From: Taibaiella helva
GTDB taxonomy: Bacteria; Bacteroidota; Bacteroidia; Chitinophagales; Chitinophagaceae
Assembly (NCBI RefSeq): GCF_003545695.1
Contig: NZ_QUZZ01000014.1
Span: 62,001-126,000 of the forward strand
DNA length: 64,000 nt
Reading direction: 5' to 3'
Shown: piece after piece, positions 19,801 to 25,586 of the stretch
Numbering within the stretch: the stretch's first letter is position 1
Layout: every line of letters starts with the position of its first letter
The notes under the pieces: generated by a model
The model's database searches: none
The model's input: only the letters and a program-made list of their open reading frames with translations
Told to the model about the DNA's origin: nothing
Made by a program: the position numbers and the translations under genes

Positions 19801-20228
19801 TCGGCGACGGATCACCACAGGTGACCGTGGGCGATGCTTCCGGCATGGTGCAGCATACCTACAGGAGCAACCACATCTTCAATGTGACCGCCAGGCTGCA
19901 CGGCGAATGCAACGACAGCCTGATGCCCATGCGTACCATCGATGTGTTTGACGCCACCGGTACCGGTATTGCTACAACGCAAAACGATAAGGACCTGCTG
20001 CTGTTTCCTAACCCGGCCACAGACCGCTTGATGCTGGAAAGCAAAGGGCAGCTGCGCATAATGCAGGCAACCGTTTACAATATCCTCGGCCAGGCCTTGC
20101 TGAATGCAAAAGCAGGTAACAGTAATGTGCTCCGGTTGAACACGGCCGGGCTGGGCTCCGGCAGCTATACGTTGATGGTGGAGACGGACAAGGGCATGCT
20201 GGTGCGTAAATTTGAGATATTCCGGTAA
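16818..20228 (+). CDS. Large secreted beta-helix/PKD protein with T9SS sorting domain
   Basis: This 1136-residue surface protein starts at a TTG, giving a good signal peptide (MRKNLFTIAVPLLCAMKLTA). The next in-frame ATG at 16863 would cut that signal short. Residues about 20-500 are rich in Asn, Ser and Thr with repeated short strands (NTLTGLRFSQT, IKVSNNFISDI) typical of a parallel beta-helix. Then come an Ig-like CHU_C-associated region, four 70-residue repeats (about 682-961), a PKD-like domain (ACTWDFGDGSPQVTV) and a C-terminal type IX sorting domain (LLFPNPATDRL to VRKFEIF). It is probably an adhesin or cell-surface structural protein. Two terminator hairpins follow. No enzymatic motif was seen. 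Confidence 0.88.
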   Translation: MRKNLFTIAVPLLCAMKLTAQVSVTATGGTTGPTTYTNFTTAFTAINNGVHTGAITVSVTGNFSESATPTINSSGTGSASYTSILIKPAAGADPVITSTADNTAAIKLDGADSVTIDGSNTVGGTSRNLTFVNTNTSGSGKASNIWLASKSGNGATNNVIKNCKLLGSGAPGGAPYMGVCIYSSNSTLAGYWETGAPTVSANSNNLIQNNLMNGTNAAVVFSGGASVGETGNQIIGNQIGDNTSATNLKFTNVGVYLLNQANFKIEQNTFTWLSASNTNAAPGGISIGAGCSGGSIARNTLTGLRFSQTTVLTGGILLRGAAANTIKVSNNFISDIASNGSTTAANNAYGIAIGAGTGYDIAFNSVHMNTNPTSTANGYQAALYLDGSVNTIQVRNNLLVQASANTTNKFSVYAVNANPTGSTIDYNDYYSSGTSLAYAGSAQAALTDVQTNLQNSLAHARNVLPVFVSATDLHLQTTNSSNLTNLQGAGIAVTGITTDYDGAARPVNPTIGAHELVSVPCTTPAAPVAAAASRCGSGSLTLTATGPSGTTLNWYTGPSGGSPVGTGSPFATPAISATTTYYVSAAIGTCESPRTSVVCTIKEKPAAGVSPTGTAQVCAGSTITLTGSGAGSYQWLNAAGSISGAINPTLVTGTAGSYRLVVTHAVSGCADTSVAVSINVNPLPVVALGNDTVFCSGNSLVLDAGNAGASFLWENSATTQTRTVSGTGSYHVKVTSSSNCITRDTIRVTVNPTPVVNLGSDTNLCEGVSYVLDASNSGAAYLWSNAATTQTMGVTASGSHWVRVTNTFNCVASDTVMTTFYPIPAVSLGNERDVCADATVVLDAGNPGETYLWDDGSTAQTRTVNTTGTYYVTVSNIAHCKGSDTVAVTVRPLPVVNLGNDTVFCHGNTLTLDAGNEGAGFLWNDNSTLQTLEAAATGTYGVVVTNQYGCVASDQIDILVKGLPRGTINAVYSDAATYNFNILDAEYVVACTWDFGDGSPQVTVGDASGMVQHTYRSNHIFNVTARLHGECNDSLMPMRTIDVFDATGTGIATTQNDKDLLLFPNPATDRLMLESKGQLRIMQATVYNILGQALLNAKAGNSNVLRLNTAGLGSGSYTLMVETDKGMLVRKFEIFR
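18861..19700 (+). repeat. Four in-frame 210-base (70-residue) tandem repeats
   Basis: Repeat units start at 18861, 19071, 19281 and 19491, exactly 210 bases apart. Each encodes P-x-P-VV-LGND, an FC or VC, LDAGN-GA-FLW, then the A-TQT pattern and a GTY-V-VTN strand. The constant length with diverged sequence points to an old Ig-like domain duplication within the secreted protein. Confidence 0.85.
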
Positions 20229-20234
20229 CAGCTT

Positions 20235-20268
20235 TCCGGCAATCCTCAATGCTGCCGGATACTTTTTT
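20235..20268 (+). terminator. Rho-independent terminator
   Basis: TCCGGCA (20235-20241) pairs with TGCCGGA (20253-20259), followed by a run of six T. It lies 6 bases after the stop of the large secreted protein. Confidence 0.75.
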
Positions 20269-20287
20269 GTTTCATGTTCAGAGAAAT

Positions 20288-20313
20288 GCCCTCCTTCGCG
20301 GAGGGCTTTCTTC
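20288..20313 (+). terminator. Second hairpin terminator
   Basis: GCCCTCC (20288-20294) and GGAGGGC (20300-20306) enclose a UUCG-like loop, followed by a short T-rich tract. It may back up the terminator just upstream. Confidence 0.6.
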
Positions 20314-20374
20314 CTGTGACCAGGCAGAAAGATGTAACCGGCGCTTGCTTTCTTTACGCACTTTTATTCCGTAG

Positions 20375-20515
20375 GCCGAACAACAGGCAGCGCACAATGA
20401 AATAGAACGAAGGAAAGCTGTTGCCATCGTAAAGAAGCTAAGGGATATGGGAATGAGCAATGAAGAGCTAACGAAAGCTATCCGTGTGAGTAGTGTGGCG
20501 TTAAAGAATTTGTAG
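20375..20515 (+). pseudogene. C-terminal remnant of an Rpn-family PD-(D/E)XK nuclease/transposase
   Basis: A stop-bounded frame encodes 46 residues, including HNEIERRKAVAIVKKLRDMG followed by MSNEELTKAIRVSSVALKNL. This is the characteristic tail of Rpn (recombination-promoting nuclease / PDDEXK_2 transposase) proteins, which end in a long helix and a small helix-turn-helix-like motif of the form MSxEEIAKxxxxSxExxxxL. There is no start codon and no catalytic domain upstream, where two terminator hairpins sit instead. The rest of the gene has been lost. Identification is by motif resemblance only. Confidence 0.55.
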
Positions 20516-20560
20516 TTTCTTTTCCTTTGAAAGAACAGGTGGTGTGGATGCTAAGCCAAT

Positions 20561-21205
20561 CTATCGATCAATACCCAGGTGCTGCAGCACGTAATTGACT
20601 ACGGCATCGCATCTGGACAGATGAAAGCCGTAGACATGGTCTTTCATATAGCCGCTCAGGTGCTGCCGCAGCATGGTCTTTGCCCGGTTGAGGCGCACCT
20701 TTACATTGGTTTCTTCGATGCTGAGCGCATCGGCAGTATCGCGCACCGAAACCTCTTCGATCTCCCGCAGCACAAAGACCAGCCGGTATTTCTCCGGTAG
20801 CTGCGCTATGGCCTCTTCCAGCACATCGCTCAGCTCTTTATTGATCAGCATTTTTGCAGGCGTATTCATGTTCACGGATTTGTCATCAGGAAGTATACCG
20901 GGAGCCAGCTGACCGGCTTTTCGTTTCTGTCCCAGGCATTGGTTCAGCATAATGCGTGTAAGCCAGGTGCCTAATGAGGAGCGGCCTTCAAAGCCCGGCA
21001 AATGCTCGAATGCGTTGATATAAGCCGTCTGCATGGCATCCTGCACTTCGGCGTCGCTGCCCAGTATGGACATGCCGATGCGGTACAGGCGTTGGTTGTA
21101 CCGACGCATCAATTGCTCAAACAGCTGTTTTTCACCTGCCAGTATCCGGGCGGTAAGCTCCTGGTCGGGAATGGAAGCGAGGTTCCTCTCCGGTTGTTCC
21201 GTCAT
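20561..21205 (-). CDS. ECF-type RNA polymerase sigma factor
   Basis: This 214-residue sigma factor has sigma region 2 (about 30-95: LFEQLMRRYNQRLYRIGMSI, then DAMQTAYINAFEHL, GRSSLGTWLTRIMLN). Region 4 spans about 128-185 (ALSIEETNVKVRLNRAKTML). A short C-terminal extension (FHLSRCDAVVNYVLQHLGI) is shared by a subgroup of these factors. No anti-sigma factor gene is adjacent. The divergent neighbour is a DoxX-like membrane protein. Both genes are preceded by the same 11-base motif in mirrored orientation, suggesting that this sigma factor transcribes itself and the neighbour. Confidence 0.92.
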   Translation of the reverse strand: MTEQPERNLASIPDQELTARILAGEKQLFEQLMRRYNQRLYRIGMSILGSDAEVQDAMQTAYINAFEHLPGFEGRSSLGTWLTRIMLNQCLGQKRKAGQLAPGILPDDKSVNMNTPAKMLINKELSDVLEEAIAQLPEKYRLVFVLREIEEVSVRDTADALSIEETNVKVRLNRAKTMLRQHLSGYMKDHVYGFHLSRCDAVVNYVLQHLGIDR

Positions 21206-21228
21206 TGCCTTTGGATGCGGTTTTGATC

Positions 21229-21295
21229 AAAAGGTTACAATATTGTTGTATTATTCCCGGCCTGCCTGTACTTAAAGAAAAATCTGTAACCTTTT
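21229..21295. promoter_or_regulatory. Mirrored ECF -35-like motifs in a divergent promoter
   Basis: AAAAGGTTACA (21229-21239) and its exact complement TGTAACCTTTT (21285-21295) are separated by 45 bases. Each copy faces one of the divergent genes. TGTAACC resembles the AAC-containing -35 elements used by ECF sigma factors. On the plus strand a CTCTA lies about 16 bases further and could be the -10. Confidence 0.5.
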
Positions 21296-21337
21296 TGTTG
21301 TCTTTGGCTCTAAAAGAAAGATCAAAGTTAAACTATC

Positions 21338-21715
21338 ATGGTAACCATTCAACAGGTTCAGACAACGTTAAAATTTACTTATGGCATTGTGCCTATTGTG
21401 GCCGGACTGGATAAGTTTACCAACCTGCTTACCCATTGGGCCGACTACCTGGGCCGGAACCAGAGCATGATCCCCTTCGACGCGATGCTCTTTATGAAGA
21501 TCGTAGGGATTATTGAGATCATTGCGGGACTTATCGTGTTTATCCGTCCGCTGGCGGGCGCCTATATCGTTATGGCCTGGCTTATCTGTATCGCATTGCA
21601 GCTCATTATCAGCGGCCAATACTTCGATGTGGCAGTACGGGACCTGGTGATGGCTGTAGGCGCTTATACGCTGGCGCAGCTGACCCGCATTCAGGCCGGT
21701 CCCAACCGCTCCTGA
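21338..21715 (+). CDS. DoxX-like four-helix membrane protein
   Basis: This 125-residue integral membrane protein has about four hydrophobic helices (roughly 13-30, 47-68, 73-92 and 99-116). The opening TYGIVPIVAGLDKFTNLLTHW matches the general pattern of DoxX/DoxD-like small membrane proteins. The function is unknown; relatives have been linked to redox or quinone-related processes. It is divergent from the ECF sigma factor and carries the matching -35-like motif. That makes it a likely member of the sigma regulon. It ends 2 bases before the stop of the convergent HxlR gene. Confidence 0.7.
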   Translation: MVTIQQVQTTLKFTYGIVPIVAGLDKFTNLLTHWADYLGRNQSMIPFDAMLFMKIVGIIEIIAGLIVFIRPLAGAYIVMAWLICIALQLIISGQYFDVAVRDLVMAVGAYTLAQLTRIQAGPNRS

Positions 21716-21717
21716 GC

Positions 21718-22059
21718 CTATTTCCCGATCACCGCTTTTCTGTGCGCACGCCCCCAGTGCCATAGCTCGTGCAATACTTTGCGCAGCGACCGGCCATGGG
21801 CCGTCATGCTGTATTCCACGGTGGGCGGCGCCGTGTCGTATACCGTTCGCTGGATCAGCTTATTGGCCTGCAGGCTTTTCAGCTCCTTGGCCAGGGTCTT
21901 GTCACCGAGGCCGGGGATTTCCCTGGCAATTTCGCTGAAACGCCTGGGACCGCTGCACAGCGCATACAGGATCAGCAGCTTCCACCGGCCTTCCAGGGCT
22001 TCCAGGGCATCTTTAATAGAAAGCATGGCTTTGGAACAGTCTTTTTCTCCGGGTATCAT
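21718..22059 (-). CDS. HxlR-family transcriptional regulator
   Basis: This 113-residue winged-helix regulator reads MIPGEKDCSKAMLSIKDAL, then LEGRWKLLILYALCSGPRRF, IPGLGDKTLAKELKSLQAN and VEYSMTAHGRSL. It has the single N-terminal cysteine (Cys8) that often acts as the redox or electrophile sensor in this family. The frame is open another 94 codons upstream, but that part overlaps the divergent methyltransferase gene and is not HxlR-like, so the start at 22059 was chosen. The 112-base gap to the methyltransferase contains an inverted repeat with an extra half site. Repression of both genes is a reasonable inference. Confidence 0.9.
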   Translation of the reverse strand: MIPGEKDCSKAMLSIKDALEALEGRWKLLILYALCSGPRRFSEIAREIPGLGDKTLAKELKSLQANKLIQRTVYDTAPPTVEYSMTAHGRSLRKVLHELWHWGRAHRKAVIGK

Positions 22060-22095
22060 GAGGCTTTTTTTAGAAATGCTATCAGTTTGACAGCT

Positions 22096-22130
22096 ACTTT
22101 CCAAATGGAAAGTGCTATCCGATGGAAAGT
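22096..22130. promoter_or_regulatory. Inverted repeat plus half site, probable HxlR operator
   Basis: ACTTTCC (22096-22102) and GGAAAGT (22107-22113) form a palindrome around AAAT. A further GGAAAGT half site lies at 22124-22130. All sit between the divergent HxlR and methyltransferase genes. Confidence 0.6.
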
Positions 22131-22171
22131 AAAGATAGGTACTTTTGCATCGGTAATCATACTGATGAGCT

Positions 22172-22858
22172 ATGACAGCGATAAATGAAGCAAGCGAAGA
22201 TAAGATGGCTAACACTGCAGGAGATATGCAGGCTTTCTGGAACACTGCCTTCAGGGAACACCAGGCGATGTGGGGTTTCCATCCCAGCCGTTCCGCAGCC
22301 CACGCCAGAGATCTTTTTGTAGCACAGGGCATCAAAGACATGCTGCTGCCGGGTATTGGTTATGGCAGGAATGCAAAGATCTTTACAGATGCCGGGATCA
22401 GGGTAACCGGTATCGAGATTGCGCAGGAGGCGATTGATATGGCAAGGGCCCATTATGGCGAAGACATGAAGATCTTCCGGGGCTCGGTAACCGATATGCC
22501 TTTCGATGCGCATGTATACGAAGGCATCTTCTGCTACGGCCTGGTGTACCTGCTCAACCCGGAGCAGCGGAAAAAGATGATCGCCGCCTGCTACAATCAG
22601 CTGAAGCCCGGCGGCTGGATGGTCTTTTCGGTTGTCTCCAAAAAATCGCCGAACTACGGAAAGGGCAGGGCGCTGGGCGAAGATACCTTTGAGGTGGGTA
22701 AGGGCGGACAAGTTTTCTTTTACGATGAAGCTGCTGTGCAACGTGAGTTCGGCGCTTACGGCATTAAAGAATATTTTGAGATAGAGGAGCAGGTCAGCCC
22801 GGAAAGTGGTAGGCCTGCCTTTATTTTTTTGCAGGTCGTATGCCGGAAAGCCGGCTGA
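22172..22858 (+). CDS. Class I SAM-dependent methyltransferase
   Basis: This 228-residue methyltransferase has a Rossmann fold. Motif I is LLPGIGYGRNAKIF, followed by the acidic VTGIEIAQEAI, GSVTDMPF and LKPGGWMVFSVV. It resembles TehB/UbiE-type small-molecule methyltransferases. The motif-I glycines are intact, so SAM binding is likely. The substrate is unknown. The neighbouring HxlR regulator with its single cysteine suggests expression in response to a reactive or toxic compound, but this is inference. An ATG at 22205 is an alternative start. The next gene on the same strand begins 84 bases later behind a 16-base motif. Confidence 0.88.
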   Translation: MTAINEASEDKMANTAGDMQAFWNTAFREHQAMWGFHPSRSAAHARDLFVAQGIKDMLLPGIGYGRNAKIFTDAGIRVTGIEIAQEAIDMARAHYGEDMKIFRGSVTDMPFDAHVYEGIFCYGLVYLLNPEQRKKMIAACYNQLKPGGWMVFSVVSKKSPNYGKGRALGEDTFEVGKGGQVFFYDEAAVQREFGAYGIKEYFEIEEQVSPESGRPAFIFLQVVCRKAG

Positions 22859-22866
22859 ATGTCTAT

Positions 22867-22882
22867 CCGAAAAGTTCACCAT
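22867..22882. promoter_or_regulatory. 16-base direct repeat, copy 1, upstream of araC-type gene
   Basis: CCGAAAAGTTCACCAT here is identical to 23329-23344. The two copies lie 61 and 50 bases upstream of the next two start codons, so this is a likely binding site for the AraC-family protein encoded between them. Confidence 0.55.
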
Positions 22883-22942
22883 GCCGGTTCCTGCAAATAT
22901 TCCGAACTTTAAGCACCCGCTTAATCGGGAAAGCATAGCCCT

Positions 22943-23323
22943 ATGGTAAGCAAAGAAGAAAAGAGAAGCAAGCAGATCACCAGGCAGTATTTCAGTTTCC
23001 TGGACCGCCATATCGACGAAGTGATCGATGGTACGGCGCCGGTTTTCCTGGAGCTGAACCAGATCGCCAGGGAGCTGGCGGTCTCTCACAAACATCTTAC
23101 GGACACGGTCCAAAAGGAAACCGGCCATCATCCCTGTCATTTCTACGATGAAAAGATCATCGACAGGGCAAAGGCGCTGCTGGCCCGTTCGCCGCTATCT
23201 ATTGCCCAGATTGCGCTGACGCTTACTTATGATCCTTCCAATTTTTCCAAATTTTTCAGGAAATGGACGGGCATGACACCCGGCAGCTACAGGGATAGCT
23301 GCGGCAAAGCGCCCCGCTTATAA
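22943..23323 (+). CDS. Short AraC-family regulator (DNA-binding domain only)
   Basis: The 126 residues consist almost entirely of an AraC/XylS double helix-turn-helix: LNQIARELAVSHKHLTDTVQ in the first motif and SIAQIALTLTYDPSNFSKFF with FRKWTGMTPGSYR in the second. There is no cupin or other sensor domain, so activity may be set by expression level or a partner. It lies between a methyltransferase and an SDR gene on the same strand. An identical 16-base motif precedes this gene and the SDR gene, pointing to self-regulation and control of the SDR. That relation is inferred from the repeats. Confidence 0.9.
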   Translation: MVSKEEKRSKQITRQYFSFLDRHIDEVIDGTAPVFLELNQIARELAVSHKHLTDTVQKETGHHPCHFYDEKIIDRAKALLARSPLSIAQIALTLTYDPSNFSKFFRKWTGMTPGSYRDSCGKAPRL

Positions 23324-23328
23324 AAATT

Positions 23329-23344
23329 CCGAAAAGTTCACCAT
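23329..23344. promoter_or_regulatory. 16-base direct repeat, copy 2, upstream of SDR gene
   Basis: This is an exact second copy of the motif at 22867-22882, located in the 70-base gap before the SDR start at 23394. A CAACTTTG stretch further down resembles a weak -7 box. Confidence 0.55.
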
Positions 23345-23393
23345 AATGCACCGGCAGATATCATGCAACTTTGCCTAAATAAAAAACAGTGTT

Positions 23394-24149
23394 ATGGAAC
23401 GTAACGGAATAAAAGGAAAAGTGGTATTGATTGCCGGCGGCGCTAAAAATCTCGGCGGTTTATTAAGCAGGAGCTTCGCCGCCGGCGGCGCAAAGCTGGT
23501 GATACACTACAACAGCGACAGCACCAAAGCGGATGCGGAAAAGACATTGGCCGACGTGCAGGCCGCAGGCGCAGAGGGCCTCCTCTTCCAGGGCGACCTT
23601 ACCCAAACGGAAAATGTAACCCGGCTTTTTGACGCTGCTATCGAAAAGTTCGGCGGTGTCGATATCGCCATCAACACGGTAGGTAAAGTGCTCAAAAAAA
23701 GCATCACAGACACTACCGAAGCAGAGTATGACAGCATGAGCGATATCAATGCGAAGGTGGCTTACTTTTTTATCAGGGAAGCGGGCAAGCGGCTGAACGA
23801 TAACGGAAAGATCTGCACCATAGTGACTTCTCTGCTGGCTGCTTATACCGGCTTGTATTCGACCTATGGTGGCATGAAGGCACCGGTAGAACATTTTACC
23901 AGGGCAGCTTCCAAGGAATTTGGCGGCAGGGGCATTTCGGTAACCGCGGTGGCGCCCGGACCTATGGATACGCCTTTCTTTTACGGGCAGGAGACGGAAG
24001 ATGCGGTAGCCTATCATAAATCGGCATCGGCTTTGGGCGGGCTCACCAACATCAGGGATATTGCACCGCTGGTGTCTTTCCTGGTAACCGACGGATGGTG
24101 GATCACAGGACAGACGATATTCGCCAATGGCGGCTATACTACGCGGTAA
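23394..24149 (+). CDS. SDR-family oxidoreductase
   Basis: This 251-residue short-chain dehydrogenase has the glycine-rich nucleotide site as IAGGAKNLGG, a departure from the usual TGxxxGxG. An FQGDLTQ acidic motif and an INTVGK in place of NNAG follow. The catalytic Ser is in IVTSLLA, the Tyr-x-x-x-Lys in TYGGMKAP, and the C-terminus has FANGGYTTR. The Ser/Tyr/Lys residues are present, so it is probably active. The substrate is unknown. The AraC-type gene upstream is the likely regulator through the repeated 16-base motif. It differs enough from the SDR at 4018 to be a separate subfamily. Confidence 0.88.
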   Translation: MERNGIKGKVVLIAGGAKNLGGLLSRSFAAGGAKLVIHYNSDSTKADAEKTLADVQAAGAEGLLFQGDLTQTENVTRLFDAAIEKFGGVDIAINTVGKVLKKSITDTTEAEYDSMSDINAKVAYFFIREAGKRLNDNGKICTIVTSLLAAYTGLYSTYGGMKAPVEHFTRAASKEFGGRGISVTAVAPGPMDTPFFYGQETEDAVAYHKSASALGGLTNIRDIAPLVSFLVTDGWWITGQTIFANGGYTTR

Positions 24150-24306
24150 GGTGTTGCTGGCCTTTCCCGCAGTGGTGTCGCGACGCATGCCGGTCGGGAT
24201 GCGATAGCAGCCTGAACGGTAGAAAGATCACAAAGGAGCAACGGCACGAACAAGTATGTGTATCCTTTTCTCAGCTACGCCGCTGCTTTACCTGTAAACA
24301 CCCTAT

Positions 24307-24350
24307 GGTCATCCTGAGCGCAGCTTGCGCAGCATGCGGAATGAAGGATC
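24307..24350. repeat. REP-like intergenic repeat
   Basis: The block GGTCATCCTGAGCGCAGC ends in ATGAAGGATC. It has the form of the short palindromic intergenic element (TCATCCTGAGCGxAGCxxxGGATC) that is widespread in Bacteroidota genomes. ATCCT/AGGAT arms and an inner GCGCAGC repeat can fold. Only one copy was seen in this window. Confidence 0.5.
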
Positions 24351-24425
24351 GCGATCGCTTCGTTTCGTAGATCTGTTAGCTGCAGTGTTGTTCAAAAAGA
24401 CTGAAAGACGCGAAGTGCTGCTTTA

Positions 24426-24461
24426 TTCATCCCCTTTCGCACCGCTGCGGGAGGGGATGAA
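24426..24461. repeat. Inverted repeat with 10-base arms
   Basis: TTCATCCCCT (24426-24435) and AGGGGATGAA (24452-24461) pair perfectly around a 16-base GC-rich loop. It sits about 75 bases after the REP-like element. It could be part of the same repeat cluster or a terminator. Confidence 0.5.
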
Positions 24462-24610
24462 AAGCTTAGTGTCTTTGTATTCGAGTCTCATAACCGCGGC
24501 ATCATAACGTCGCTGCGAGAAAATTCAGTTGCTCACGATAAATACGGAGGCATAATCATTATGTGGTATTTTCGTGGCGCCATTCTATGTGGCCTGTCAG
24601 AAGAGAAAGC

Positions 24611-25459
24611 ATGCGCAAATCCACGATAGCCCTGCACAGAGATGAGCTGAAGCCGGCTGGTGTCGATATACAGCCCTTGAGCAGTCTCAAGAGCGTCGTT
24701 CCTGTACCGCACAGGGACGATCATTATATGTTTGTGTTGTTGCAGGCAGGCAGCTTTTTATGGGAGGTGGATTTTAAGGAGATAAGGATGAAAGGCCCTT
24801 CGGTATGTTTTATTGCGCCGGGACAAGTACATCGTTATATCGATTTCAGGAAGGCGAAGGGATGGCTGGTGTTTGCTGATACTGCGCTGGTGCCTCCGCA
24901 ATACCGGAATATTTTTGACACTTACCTGAATGTCCGTCAGGCTGTTTCTTCCGACAGGGAAGATGCGGTCTTTAAGCTGATCCCACTCCTGGAGCAGGTT
25001 CTGGCTGAAGTGGCGCGGCCACTGGGCGCTGGTGTGCTCGGCTCGCTGCTGGAGACAATCTCCGGCCTGGTTGCATCCGGTCTGGTGCAGGAGCGGCAGG
25101 CGGCGAGTCTTATCGGCGAACCAAAGTACCATACGGTAGCTCGTTTCAAGCAATTGCTCCGCACACAGTATAAAGAAGTAAAACAGGTGAAAGCGTATGC
25201 CGCTTTGCTCCACATCACTCCCCTTTACCTGAACGAGGTGCTGAAAGAGGTAACGGGATTTTCCGCCAGCTACTGGATACAGCAGGAAGTATTGCTGGAG
25301 GCCAGGCGCATGCTGTATTATACGGCGTTGGATGTAAAGCAGATCGCCTATGCGCTGGGCTATGAGGATCATGCTTATTTCTCCCGTTTCTTCAGGAAAC
25401 ATACCGGGATGACCGCCCTGGACTTCCGGGGTGCCAAACCATTATTTGTCCCATCATAG
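24611..25459 (+). CDS. AraC-family transcriptional regulator with cupin sensor domain
   Basis: About 282 residues are encoded from the ATG at 24611. The frame can be extended to a GTG at 24563, but the added residues are not conserved-looking. The N-terminal half is a cupin-like arabinose-binding-type domain (HYMFVLLQAGSFLWEVDF, CFIAPGQVHRYI). The C-terminal ~100 residues are the AraC double helix-turn-helix (YAALLHITPLYLNEVLKEV, IAYALGYEDHAYFSRFFRK). A transporter gene follows on the same strand after 127 bases, so control of drug or solute export is likely but inferred. The ligand is unknown. Confidence 0.9.
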   Translation: MRKSTIALHRDELKPAGVDIQPLSSLKSVVPVPHRDDHYMFVLLQAGSFLWEVDFKEIRMKGPSVCFIAPGQVHRYIDFRKAKGWLVFADTALVPPQYRNIFDTYLNVRQAVSSDREDAVFKLIPLLEQVLAEVARPLGAGVLGSLLETISGLVASGLVQERQAASLIGEPKYHTVARFKQLLRTQYKEVKQVKAYAALLHITPLYLNEVLKEVTGFSASYWIQQEVLLEARRMLYYTALDVKQIAYALGYEDHAYFSRFFRKHTGMTALDFRGAKPLFVPS

Positions 25460-25586
25460 CCATTGAACGGCTATCGGCGTTCCTGTACGTCCCTTCTAAT
25501 TTTGCTTTCGTAAAAGCAGGATACCCCATGTGCTGAAATACGGTGTCAAAGGGTATGCATTAATCTTAAGAAAACAAAAAACAGAA

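Larger units (their letters stand above)
24150..24610. other. Intergenic region carrying REP-like repeats
   Basis: This 461-base gap contains two dispersed-repeat-like hairpins (listed separately) and no credible protein gene. A 91-codon and a 60-codon plus-strand frame here read through the repeats and look spurious. The promoter of the following AraC-type gene should lie in its last 100 bases. Confidence 0.5.

Noticed and set aside
22157-23140. Minus-strand frame of 327 codons
   Set aside because: It lies opposite the methyltransferase and AraC-type genes, both of which show strong family motifs.
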